Source of the DNA: Ligula intestinalis
Lineage: Eukaryota; Platyhelminthes; Cestoda; Diphyllobothriidea; Diphyllobothriidae
Assembly: GCA_036362985.1 (NCBI GenBank)
Contig: JAYGXS010000003.1
Span: 80,518,945-80,582,944, forward strand
DNA length: 64,000 bases
Reading direction: 5' to 3'
Shown: positions 23,551 to 32,969 of the stretch, in pieces
How the letters are laid out: each line of letters begins with the position of its first letter
Position numbering within the stretch: position 1 is the stretch's first letter
Program-made: the position numbers and the translations under genes
Notes under the pieces: generated by a model
What the model saw: the letters and a program-made list of their open reading frames with translations, nothing else
The model's database searches: none
Told to the model about the DNA's origin: nothing

Positions 23551-23945
23551 CTAGGCCACCTCTATACGCACGTATTCCTTCACCTGCTCCTGTGTGGCAG
23601 AATATATTGGTTGGTAGCCCTTTCTGGATCTGGGGTACCCACCGGAGTCCAAACTGAGTGCAGTTGGGAGACGGAAAGCCCCGACTTTAGCTGGCTTGAG
23701 CCATAGTCCCACGGGGGTTAGTTGGGTGCCTGGTCGGGAACTGCATGCGAAGAGATGACGGCAGTCATGCGGCGAGACGCCGCAGTCGGGTATGGACGGA
23801 TCGAGCCGGTAGGCAGGCAAGTAGCCCTTGTTGGATCCGGAGAAGCATGCAAAAGCCACTGCGTAGCTGTGCCAGGGTACAGCGAGTGACCCTCAGAAGA
23901 CGTCGTTCCGAGGCCGCAATCGCAGGAGGATAGCCACCTAGATGC
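23551..23945 (-). pseudogene. Jockey-like LINE, C-terminal end (outer copy)
   Basis: Minus-strand frames read LGGYPPAIAASERRLLRVTR, CTLAQLRSGFCMLLR, DPSIPDCGVSPHDCRHLFAC, then LTPVGLWLKPAKVGAF. This is the cysteine/histidine-bearing end region of a LINE polyprotein. A ~30-bp insertion (GGATCCAACAAGGGCTACTT and the next bases) splits the LLR-LDP junction. The sequence continues directly from the HPPV end at 24685 once the inserted inverse copy is removed, so it belongs to the same minus-strand LINE. Confidence 0.75.
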
Positions 23946-24688
23946 AATGGCCAAGCCGCATCAATCTGGTCTCCCACAAGCAGCTCCTCCAGCCTCCGCC
24001 GCCTTCAGTCAGCACCGAATGGCGCCCTCCGCACGATCACAGGCTGCTATAAAATGTCGTCCATCGATCACTTTCATGCAGATTTTTCTGTCCTGCCGGT
24101 CACCGCACACAACAAACTCCTAGTCCAGGAGTTCTGGTGGACCTGTTCACAACCTGGCCATCCGAACCACCATCGTTGCAACGCTCCCGAGCCTAGCCGT
24201 AACGTTCGGACGTCTATCCGAGGTCTCAACAAGGCAGCTGTCGCCTCGTCGCTCGCAGATCTACCCGTTGATGGCTCCGTCATCAGGACAGGCTACTAGC
24301 GCCTTCACCAGAGAGCAGTTGTGGACGCAATATCTAGCTACCATTCCCCGGTCCTCCTGGGTGGCTATCCACCTGCGATTGCCACCTCGGAACGTCACCT
24401 CCCACGGGTGACTCGTTGTACCCTGGCGCAGCTTCGCAGTGGCTACTGCATGCTCCTTCGCCAGTACCAACACCAGCTGGACCCGTCTATACCCGACTGC
24501 AGTCTCGCCGCATGACTGCCGTCACCTCTTCGCCTGCAGTTCCCGGCCAGGCACCCAACTCACCCCCGAGGACCTTTGGCCCAAGCCGGCCGAGGTCGCG
24601 GCTTTTCTCCGTCTCCCAACTGCACCCAATTTGGACTCCGGCGGGAACCCCTGATCCACCATGGGCTACCAACCAACCAACTGGGGGA
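23946..24688 (+). mobile_element. Inverted Jockey-like LINE 3' fragment inserted in the same family
   Basis: The plus strand encodes LQSAPNGALRTITGCYKMSS, IDHFHADFSVLPVTAHNK, FWWTCSQPGHPNHHRC, LGGYPPAIATSERHLPRVTR and CTLAQLRSGYCMLLR, ending with a CCAACCAACCAAC tail. It lies in opposite orientation inside the minus-strand copy, exactly between residues HPPV and LGGY, so it is a later insertion. Stops and frameshifts make it non-functional. It forms long inverted repeats with the DNA on both sides. Confidence 0.75.
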
Positions 24689-24967
24689 TGGTAGCTGGAT
24701 GTAGCGTCCACAACGGCTCTCTGGTGAAGGCGCTGGCAACCTGTCTTGATGGCGGAGCCATCAGCGGGTAGATCCGAGAGATACGAGGCGAAAGCTGCCT
24801 TGTGGAGAGCTCGAATAGATGACCGAACGTTACGGCTAGGCTCAGGAGCGTTGCAACGATGGTGGTTCGGATAACCAGGTTGTGAACAGGCCCACCAGAA
24901 CTGCTGGCCCAAGGGTTCGTTGTGCGGAGCGACTGGCAGGACAGAAGCCTCTGCGTGAAGGCTCAAT
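24689..24967 (-). pseudogene. Jockey-like LINE, internal C-terminal part (outer copy)
   Basis: The minus strand reads HAEASVLPVAPHNEPLGQQF, WWACSQPGYPNHHRCNAPEP and SSYHPPV. This region lies between the reverse transcriptase thumb and the terminal Cys/His region. It connects upstream to residues SPIDHL at about 25612 across an inserted block. Confidence 0.75.
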
Positions 24968-25611
24968 ATAGCATTCTTCTCCTTTTTCTGTTTCATACCT
25001 CGCCTTCTGCGACCGTATCCAGCAGTCACGCGTACGCCAAAACCAATGATAACAACTATCAAGGTGGTACGGTACTACTAAGAGAAATAGTACACAATAA
25101 ATACACAAACCTTAACAATGGATATTCTAAGTTAAGAGCAAAGGGAGTCCATCAAAGGGGGATGGGTCTGGTTTTATAGGATCCCAGGAGACAGTTCCTG
25201 AGGGCTCCCATTTTCTGAATTCACCTGTCCAAAAAGGGGAGGGGGGACGGACGTGAACAGAGACAATGTTGTGGAGGCAAAGAAGGGGGTGCAAGCGTTT
25301 CACAGGCAGTGGTGGTGAGGTGACTTGACGAGTTGGTCTCGGATTAGCCGCGGACACTGGGTCAAAAGGGAGAAACAGACATCTGGGTCGACACCACCGT
25401 CAGCGCGGTCGTAATGTGAAAGTGTCAACAAATAACCGAGACCGGGGGGGGGGGCAGTTTTTAGTCATGTGCATTTGAGTCAGTCACGGAGAGTCAGCAT
25501 TCCAGGGGGAAAGGGGCAGCTTTCGGAAGAGGGTAAACAATCATTTTGTAGGTCGGACGGAGTATCGTAGGAGAAGAGGTGTGGAGAATTCCAAACTTGC
25601 TCAGCCGGAAA
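24968..25611. mobile_element. Unidentified ~640-bp insertion within the LINE
   Basis: The minus LINE frame leaves the family sequence right after SPIDHL (25612) and resumes at HAEAS (24967). The inserted block has a G-run at about 25445-25455 and unrecognised short ORFs. A non-autonomous element is the simplest reading, but no terminal repeats were seen. Confidence 0.5.
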
Positions 25612-26122
25612 TAAAAAAGGTGATCAATGGGCGACATTTTATAGCAGCCCACGATCGTGCGGAGGGCACCGTTCTGTGCTGACTGAAGGCGGCGGAGGCT
25701 GGATGAGCTGATTATGAGAGACCAGATTGGTGCCGCATAGGCGAGATGCGGCATGGCCAGCGCTTTGAATGTGCTCGCCAGCGTCTCTTTCGAGCAACCC
25801 CAGGATGTACCCGCGAGAGCCTTGAGGACCTTGGTGCGTCGGCTCACTTTGCTTGCGACCTGCCTCGCATGGTCCGCGAACGTGAAGAGCGGATCTAAAC
25901 GGATGCCAAGGGCTTATGGACCATCGGGAAAGCCTCACCGTTGACGATGATAGCCGAGTGACGATTGAACTCCTTCGGGTCCAGCATGAAAGCAGTAACG
26001 GATTACTTGGCTGCCGAGATCGTCAACCCGCGCTGAGTAAAGAAGTCCACAAAATCAGGCATGGAGGACCTGTACAGCCTGATCAATGTGATGGTGCTGG
26101 CAGAAGAAGATGACATCATGGC
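25612..26122 (-). pseudogene. Jockey-like LINE, reverse transcriptase C-terminal half
   Basis: Minus-strand frames contain VIFFCQHHHIDQAVQVLHA just after the catalytic box, RGLTISAAKS, RRTKVLKALAGTSWGC and AMPHLAYAAPIWS. These are the late fingers and thumb of a Jockey-superfamily reverse transcriptase. The catalytic YADD box is split by the insertion at 26123 and has lost one base (GCCATGATGTC where GCCGATGATGTC is expected). Several frameshifts are present. Confidence 0.75.
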
Positions 26123-26658
26123 GTGGCGGCAATGGCATGCAAAGGACACAGCATGTCTGGAGAAAGTGCAGCGTCGGGCAACAAAGCTAGTAAGAGGTCT
26201 AAAGCACCACACTTACATAGATAGACTGGCATGCCTAAATTTATTCCCTCTGCATTACAGGCAACAAAGAGGGGATCTTATCCTAGTTTACAAGATAATA
26301 AACGGTCTTGAGAAAGGATTACGCTTTAAATACATGTTTCAGTGACACCTCTCGCTGCGCACGAACACATCCAAGCTAAACCACCGCTCTAAATTCTTCA
26401 CGCAACGTGCCAAACAACAGTGGAACGACCTTCCAGTCAGTCGTGGAGGCCACTTCCCTTCAGATGTACAAACAACGCTTGGATAATTACATGCGACCCG
26501 TCCCTTACCTCCCAGTCTGAATTCTAAAAACCAGACATATATTGTAAAAAAACAATGCTACTCACTGTTTGCCAATACTATGTTAGAAGTTGTAAATTTT
26601 TATAGGTGCATGTACACGTGATCAATAGGGTTTTCAAAGGCATTGCCTATTATCCTCA
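26123..26658 (+). mobile_element. CR1-like LINE 3' fragment inserted in the Jockey-like LINE
   Basis: The plus strand reads LEKVQRRATKLVRGL, LACLNLFPLHYRQQRGDLI and a late WNDLP block. This is the C-terminal end of a CR1-like LINE. Borders are set by the host LINE: PAKVSVY (minus) stops at about 26660 and the DDV part resumes at 26122. So this 0.5 kb, 5'-truncated fragment landed inside the active-site codons of the older element. Confidence 0.75.
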
Positions 26659-27720
26659 CCAAATAAACTGAAACTTTGGCAGGTGCCGGAGGGAGTGGGA
26701 GTTCCCACATGTAAATGTTGAACAGCGTACGACTGAGCACAGAGCTTTGAGGAACACTGCAAATCTGCTTACGGGCTTGAAGAGAGTGCTGTGGAAAAGG
26801 AAACGATCGTGTCGGCCACGGATGTAAGCCACCAACCATCAGACAAGGCCAGTCGGGACGTTCAGGGAGACCAAGTCCTGCAGGAGCTGATCGTGGCGGA
26901 CGCAGTCAAAGGCTCGTGAGAGATCATTTGAGACTGCCACGGTCTGCGAAGCGGGGTTCTGTTGATTGAAGCCCTTGAGGATAATGTCGCTGAGCTCGAA
27001 GAGCGCCGTTAAGGTGCCACGACCCGACCTGAAACCATATTGGTGGCTAGACAGATCAGCTGCAGACGTCAGCATTGGGTGGAGAAGTCGTTCCAGAATC
27101 TTCGCAAGTGGGCTGAGGAGGGCGATTGGAGGTCGCTAGACTGGGGTTATTGCCAGCTTTGACCAGTGGGGTGAGGATGGACTGGCGTCAGCAATCGAGG
27201 ATGATTGAACTGGCCAGCGAGAGATTGAAAATGGCAGCCACCTTAGGGCCAATATGGCGCAAATGGATAGGTGCCAGGCTATCTGGTCCTAAGGCTTTCG
27301 TTTTCTTGACGACGGTGAGGATGGCATCAGCCGAGAAGGAAATATTCGGAGGCGGGGCCTTATGAAGTAGGCGAAGCAGGGAATTCTGATTTTTGGGACT
27401 AGACACCGCGCCGGGCGAGAACAGTTGGTTCATCTTCACGGCAATCTGACCATTGTTCGAGATGCAGATGCCATCCCCGAAGTTAATGGACTGGTTGGTC
27501 AGATTGCGTAGAAGTTTCCAGGTGGCAGCTGATTTGCCGCGGAAATTACAATCTGCAACTTCTTCAGGCCAACGTTGCCGTTTGTCGTCGTTGACGGTCT
27601 TAGTGATCAAGCCGTTGAGTTCGCCGACACGCGGGTCATTTGCATCACGCGCTCGTGCGTCATCTCTTTCTCGTCGCAGTTGGGAGGCTTCAGGTGGGTA
27701 GTTTGGCGGCCAAGGTCTGC
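26659..27720 (-). pseudogene. Jockey-like LINE, reverse transcriptase N-terminal half
   Basis: The minus strand reads DARARDANDPRVGELNGLI, KALGPDSLAPIHLRHIGP, SSHQYGFRSGRGTLTALFEL, LSRAFDCVRHDQLLQDL and SVLSRTLFNIYMWELPLPP. These are the linker and RT motifs 1-4 of a Jockey-superfamily LINE. Several frame changes (near 27188, 26839 and 26750) show decay. No endonuclease is left; the 5' end is cut at about 27720 next to PLE sequence. It lies within the putative intron of the membrane-protein gene, on the same strand. Confidence 0.8.
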
Positions 27721-27774
27721 TACAACCATCTCCCTACGTTTGAAAATATATTGGTCACACAAGCCGGCGTCTGT

Positions 27775-27945
27775 CCGAAAGAGTACGAAAACACCTTCGG
27801 GCACAGTTAGAGAAGGGAGGCAAGTAAAGAGCACTAATAGTTCTATTTTAGTGCACATGGTAGACCCAAACCATCGTGTGGATGTCAGAGGGGCTCTTCA
27901 GCTATCCAAATTACTCAGATAGCGTCCGTTGGTTAAGAAGAAGCA
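27775..27945 (+). pseudogene. PLE GIY-YIG fragment
   Basis: The plus strand reads RVRKHLRAQLEKGG and SSILVHMVDPNHRVDVRGAL. This is close to the middle of the GIY-YIG region of the 63 kb PLE (SSILAHLVDTNHRVDTNKAF). The two parts are in different frames. Confidence 0.7.
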
Positions 27946-28029
27946 GCTGCCATCAGATTTCGCTGGCCGAGAGCTTGCGCTCAAAAGACATTTGCAACAG
28001 CGCCGCAAATAACATGGTCGAAATTCGCT

Positions 28030-28380
28030 AACCCAACCACACACGGCTTCTTACCGGCCTCAGAAAATGGTCATCCCAGAGACAAGTCCCCAATTCAAGC
28101 GCGCGCACCTTGTAACCTATCTTGGCCGCCAGTCGACCTGGACACTGACATGTTTTTGTCAATCTGCCCTGGTGTATGATCGTCATCTCGGCGCACAATT
28201 TCAACGGCATCAAAGTTGAATACGTGCCCCATCTCTGTAGCATGGGTTGTTACCCCGATTTTGGATTCAACCGTGGTACAGCCACATGATGTTCATCCAT
28301 TTGCACTTGTATTAGCGGCCGGTTTCTCCAACGTAACTGCACATCCTGCAGCTGCAGTCGGCAAACAAAGCCTAACTTCT
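28030..28380 (-). pseudogene. PLE GIY-YIG fragment, opposite orientation
   Basis: The minus strand reads CSCRMCSYVGETGR, then in shifting frames VRMDEHHVAV, TTHATEMGHVFNFDAVEIV. These are GIY-YIG domain pieces of a PLE more like the 57 kb copy than the 63 kb copy. It faces the plus-strand fragment at 27.8 kb. Confidence 0.7.
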
Positions 28381-28444
28381 GCTGTTTAGGTATAGGGGCT
28401 TTCGGCCGCTGTACTGGTTGCCGAATTAAAACATCAATAACGTT

Positions 28445-28550
28445 CTTTGCTACAAAATAAGTACAAACATTCTAGCTTTCTGCATGCATGCTATAAAATA
28501 TACTTGAATTTATAAGGCCCTCGAAAAGCAACGAAGGGACCATGCGACAA
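28445..28550 (+). repeat. Solo arm of the 14.2 kb inverted-repeat family
   Basis: TTTGCTACAAAAT, TCTGCATGCATGCTATAAAA and TACTTGAATTTATAAGGC match the inner part of the 14.2-15.1 kb arms. Confidence 0.55.
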
Positions 28551-29880
28551 GGATGCCTTTTACGGCCACCTAAAGAGGAGCACATCGCCAACTTAAAATG
28601 GGTGGCCTTGGGACAAATTTCAGGAACGCTTAATAGTCCCGCAACTTAACCCTAATATAAAACCAAATTACAATCTTAATCTTAACTCTCGTCTTACTCC
28701 AAACTCAACCCGTAGCCTCGCCTTAATCCTAAACCTATGTTGTCCGGAAATCGGCACCCAGCCTCATGTATTGAGGGCGCTTTCTGTTCACGTATCCTTT
28801 TCATGCGGCCATGAGAGTAATTCCTACCAACCACTTTCCTTTTTAGCGAATGCGACTTCTCGGAACGTCACGCATTCAAAATCCGGAAACGCGATAAGAC
28901 TGGAACGTCTTTGAATTGCACTGCACGATGATAAACATCAGATAACATATTTTTTCAACGAAAGCACATTTGAAGATTTAACTGAATTTTTTAGGAAGTG
29001 ACGCTACCTATCATTTTCCATGACCAAAAAAGCAGTGGGCCAATTTTCAAACATATTTATATTCAACAGACAATTTGGCGAGCAGATGCCTGCTTTTGAT
29101 AAATACTCTGCGGGCCTCTACCTTGTTCTATGGCCACCGAGAATAGTATGCTGGCTTCGGCAGAGGCGGTCGGAATCAGGTTACGCAGACGGACCCAGTT
29201 AGCACAAAAGGAACCTGGTACGGACAATGTATCTGCCGTGGCCCAAAGTCACCAAGCCAGCTTCCTCATCTCCCTCCCTCCGAATACACAATATATTCTC
29301 TATCTCATAAAATTTAAACCGAAATTCTACAATTTAGCTTCAGTTCGAACAAATTACCTAAGCCTGGTTTTAATATGGTTTACCACGCAGAATAATTCCA
29401 AGATATTTCAGTCAACTCAGGGTACCAGTTTTTGGACGATTCTCTTTCTAATTACCTGCAAAAAGCACACTATAAAAAATCATACCTAAGCAGCATACAT
29501 CTTCCACGATAACTTAAAATATTTTGTCTACATGCATTTTTTTACATTTTTGGTAGCAAGGGGTATATTTTATAATTTTTTTTTGCTAATTATGGGATTT
29601 TTTGTGATCAAAAAATGTTCATTTATATTACATCGTATCCTTCGGTTTACTAATGTTTTCTATAAGGTATTGAACAGAATTTACATTCATTGCAACATTT
29701 TATGAGAACTATGTAGTCTATTACTTTTAGCGTAGAGAAATGCGCGATTGTTGTTAAACCGAGTGTATACAGCATGCATAAGGCTTTGGAAACCTTGAAT
29801 TCAAGTAAGATCATAATTGTTCGCCAAGTTAGGCTCCCTAAAACTGGAATATAGTCCTCCTTCGAGTACGAAACTTGAAG
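28551..29880. other. No recognisable gene (putative intron)
   Basis: AT-rich with no supported feature. Confidence 0.4.
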
Positions 29881-30105
29881 GTGCAAATTCTGTGCGTTTT
29901 CTATAAAATACGCTTGAATTTTGAAGGGCGTAGAAAATAGATCGGAAAAAGGTATACTGCTTTTTCCGGTGGCTAGAACAAGGTTCCTTCAAAAGCCGGC
30001 ATCCTAACTAGAGTAAAAACCACTGTGTTAAGGCTTTAGGGTACTCCGTACGATAACCCTAATAAAGTAATTTGTTCGAATCGAAAGCATATTTGTGAAT
30101 TTTGG
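29881..30105 (+). repeat. Solo arm of the 14.2 kb inverted-repeat family, 2nd
   Basis: TTTTCTATAAAATACGCTTG, AAAGCCGGCATCCTAACTAG and GTTCGAATCGAAAGCAT match the right arm at 14.8-15.1 kb in the same order. A CTTTTTCCGGTGGC block sits inside, similar to the 48.4 kb mini-element end. Confidence 0.55.
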
Positions 30106-30605
30106 TCGACATTTCATGCGATATGCAACCTACTGTAATTACCTTTCCCAGTGACCAACATGCCCGCTGACGTTGATCAGAGAAGACTAGCTGTAAGGTT
30201 TCTCTGCCCCATAACCTCAGCTACAGCATGCTTTCCTTACTTGACCACAGCTTCCATTTATTGCTCCAGCAACAGACCTGAGGTGAATTAATCGAAGGTG
30301 GACATATGCTATGCAAGTTGTAATTTGAATTTTAGTAACTCTAAAACAATTCAACGATCTTTCTATACAAACTATTAGGGCAACAGTGAGCATTCGTTGA
30401 AGAACGTTCACCGATCGCTAACGGAACTCACTCCTCTCGCTCTGCCTTGGGGATAACTTTCAGCAGTCGCAGAGTGGTTAAGCATTTGACATTGCTGGCA
30501 AAGACAAGATTAACTGCCTCGACCACTAGCCGCTGTGTGGCTGTGGGCGGAGCTCGATAATGAGCTCCAAGGCATAGCAAACGTTCTGGTAGCGATCGGC
30601 GAACG
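30106..30605. other. No recognisable gene (putative intron)
   Basis: Nothing supported. Confidence 0.4.
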
Positions 30606-30607
30606 CT

Positions 30608-30790
30608 CATCAACGAGTGTCAATATCTCCCGACTAAACGGACAAGATGAGCTTGTGACTATTTGGTTAGAACGTTAGAAGTCTGATCAAAATGTCGCGA
30701 TTTCGAGTCTTAGATGGTGCACCACTTTGGGCTGGGTATGACTGGCTGACAATGACTAATGAGTCCGAAATGGTCATTCCAGTCTCCCCC
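30608..30790 (+). mobile_element. SINE-like repeat C, copy 1
   Basis: Shared with 61869-62045: ATCAACGAGTGTCAATATCT, TGGTGCACCACTTTGGGCTG and GGCTGAC...CTAATGAG. The part from GATGAGCTTGTG to TTTCGAGTCTTA resembles tRNA A- and B-box promoter blocks, so a tRNA-derived SINE is likely. Confidence 0.6.
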
Positions 30791-31124
30791 TATTTTTGTC
30801 AACAATGCCAACATTGAGTATTTTAAACCTCAGGAATGGACTTTACTTTGCAGGTTTCGCTACATTTATACTGACTACTCCTAGTGCTAGCGCCTACAGT
30901 GTCGTTACCCAATTTTATCCACGCCCGGCGACATGATATATCCCCGACGGGGCTTCTAACTAGTCAGGCTGCAGTGGCGTGTGCAATATTATTTAGCACT
31001 TGACCACATTTACCACAGTCTAGGCATCATGTGGTGTGAAACTGCCCTCTTTTTTCGCATAGAAAGATGCAGGCGGAGGGGTACACAAGGCTGAGGATAA
31101 AAAGGAATCAAATAAAAGACACAC
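30791..31124. other. Putative intron start
   Basis: Follows the splice donor of the upstream membrane-protein exon (minus strand). No other feature. Confidence 0.4.
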
Positions 31125-31908
31125 CTCGATCGATTGCGATACACTGGCACCAGCTTCGTCGCCCGGTACCGCTTCTTCCAGGAGGGGTTCGTGCGCCGGA
31201 TGTAGCATTTTTTTGACCTTAAAAAACATGCAGGGCACACTGACCGAAGACATCAGCATTGAGAATAGCAACAAAATCAGCATAGAGTAGAATTCCGCCA
31301 TCTGGGAACCAAACTGACGAAGGCAGGCCTCGAGAGTGAGACAGATAACTAGAGCCAAGAGGACACCCGCATGAAAGGCTGGGTCCTGTAGATCAGGAGC
31401 GATATTGCCGACTTTGTCCTCCAGTGTAAGGGCTTCCTTTTGGCGTCGTTTGGCTTCCACGCTGGCTCGACGAGCAAAGTCAGCACCGGAGTAGACTGAC
31501 CAGCCGTAGCAAAGACGACTCAGAAACAGGATTAAATTGCTGGCCCACTTCCAGTCGCCGTTATATATGCCAGCCAAGAAGACACTGTTGCTGATAAGGC
31601 CTAGACCAGCCGGCAGAAGGGCATTGAAGAGGCTGGGTGGGACAAAACGTTGAAGAAAGAGGCGCTTGAAGAAGCCTGACAGGAGAAAGGCCATGTAGAG
31701 GCTGCCATACATGAGGGGATCCAGCGGAACGTAGCGGTTCGTGTGGAAGCAGAGGATAACCAGGGGAAAGGGCCAAGAGAGAACCAGTGAGGCTGAGGAG
31801 ACAAATGAGCTCATGCGAAGACCCTTTTTGCCCGACGGATTACGCAGCAACTCGGAAAAACCTTCACTGAGTGCCTGGGCCATTGTAGCTACGTCGCCAG
31901 CAAAGAAC
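31125..31908 (-). CDS. Polytopic membrane protein, upstream exon
   Basis: A 784-bp open exon. On the minus strand it follows TTTTTTTATTATTTGCTAG (acceptor) and ends ATCGAG before GTGTGT (donor). The first base completes a split codon, then 261 codons end in phase 0, matching the phase of the 23360-22719 exon. The translation reads FFAGDVATMAQALSEGFSEL, then about six hydrophobic segments. A charged loop (RRASVEAKRRQKEALTLEDK) lies near residues 138-157 and an acidic tail (LLEEAVPGDEAG) near the end. It looks like the N-terminal half of a multi-pass transporter-like protein. Family not identified. The first exon(s), above 32 kb, were not found. Confidence 0.7.
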
Positions 31909-32927
31909 CTAGCAAATAATAAAAAAAGCAGGCAAGATGACAGATTATTTAATATAAATAGTTCTGACGATGCAGCGCCACAAGGGCCTGAAAACTCGGT
32001 ACCCATGCAATAGACACTTCTAGATGGGAGATGTTCCGGTATCGTATTTATGTATTCGCTCCTGGGGGGACGCGAAGTTTAAAAGACACGTCTCTAGACA
32101 ACTTACCATAAACTAAGGCATTTGAAATCTCTAAACCACATGTTCTTGTATGGGAATAATGCTTGTTGATCTCACTCTCTCTCTAAACTTTGTAAGCCGG
32201 CTCATAGCCTGGCAAGGGCGAGTTCGACGAGAAAAAATTCGGTGGTTTCAACCACTAGGATAGTTCATCCAAAATATTTTAACACGGTTACCAAAAGTGT
32301 GAATTGCATCGAACTTGCCCAGAGAAGCAAAATTTACACAAGGGTAAAAGCTCAAAGAGCATAATAAAATGTTAAGCTGCTGAGATTTTACATTTTCCAC
32401 ACTCATGACTGTAGATGCAAGGCATCTGCAGTTTATAAATACTGCAGCCCTTGCACATTCGTTAGCCTTGGCGTCTTCGTAATTATCAAACTTATTGGGC
32501 CTAACAAATAAAGAGATACCAAACTAAATATGGCGCAGAGGGCCGAAGTATGAAGGCGCGCCGTCATTATTAGTAAAATGTGGGGAAATGCCATCTGCTA
32601 GAAGTCTGGATCGCAAAAAACAGGCTGGCAGCAAATCCAGATTCTAGGGTCCGAACACAATATATATCCCAGCGAATCAGGCAACTTTTCTAATAAACAC
32701 AACATGACGATTACCGTTAAGGAAGAAACGAGGAAATCAGCAAATGATCACTCCACTTATGTATGACTGAAGGTACACTTCGACATTTCGCGCGGCCACG
32801 AGGCGCGATCCTGTTCTGAACCGAGGACGCACGCCATCCCGACGTGGTGGACCCAGCTTTAGCACAAACGCGACCGCCTTATTTTTTGCTCGACTACAAA
32901 AACCATTTATTTGTTGCTGCAAACTCC
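31909..32927. other. Upstream intron or flank
   Basis: No supported gene. A short dyad around TTTATAAATACTGCA lies at about 32420-32455. Confidence 0.4.
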
Positions 32928-32969
32928 GTCTCTGATGACGGTTTCCTGTACGAGACCGAAAACTTAGAC
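32928..32969 (+). ncRNA. Hammerhead-like motif with complete core
   Basis: In order: GTCT (32928-32931), CTGATGA (32932-32938), C, a hairpin GGTTTC/GAGACC with 6-base loop (32940-32957), GAA (32958-32960), A-AC-T (32961-32964), U at the cleavage position (32965), AGAC (32966-32969) pairing with GTCT. Every conserved hammerhead core base is present and stems I and II are perfect. Stem III is minimal, as in the dimer-type ribozymes of metazoan PLEs. Downstream CTGGGACTCGCATATTC is shared with the 13.4 kb copy. No GIY-YIG coding lies just upstream, so this is a solo copy. Activity is not shown. Confidence 0.65.
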
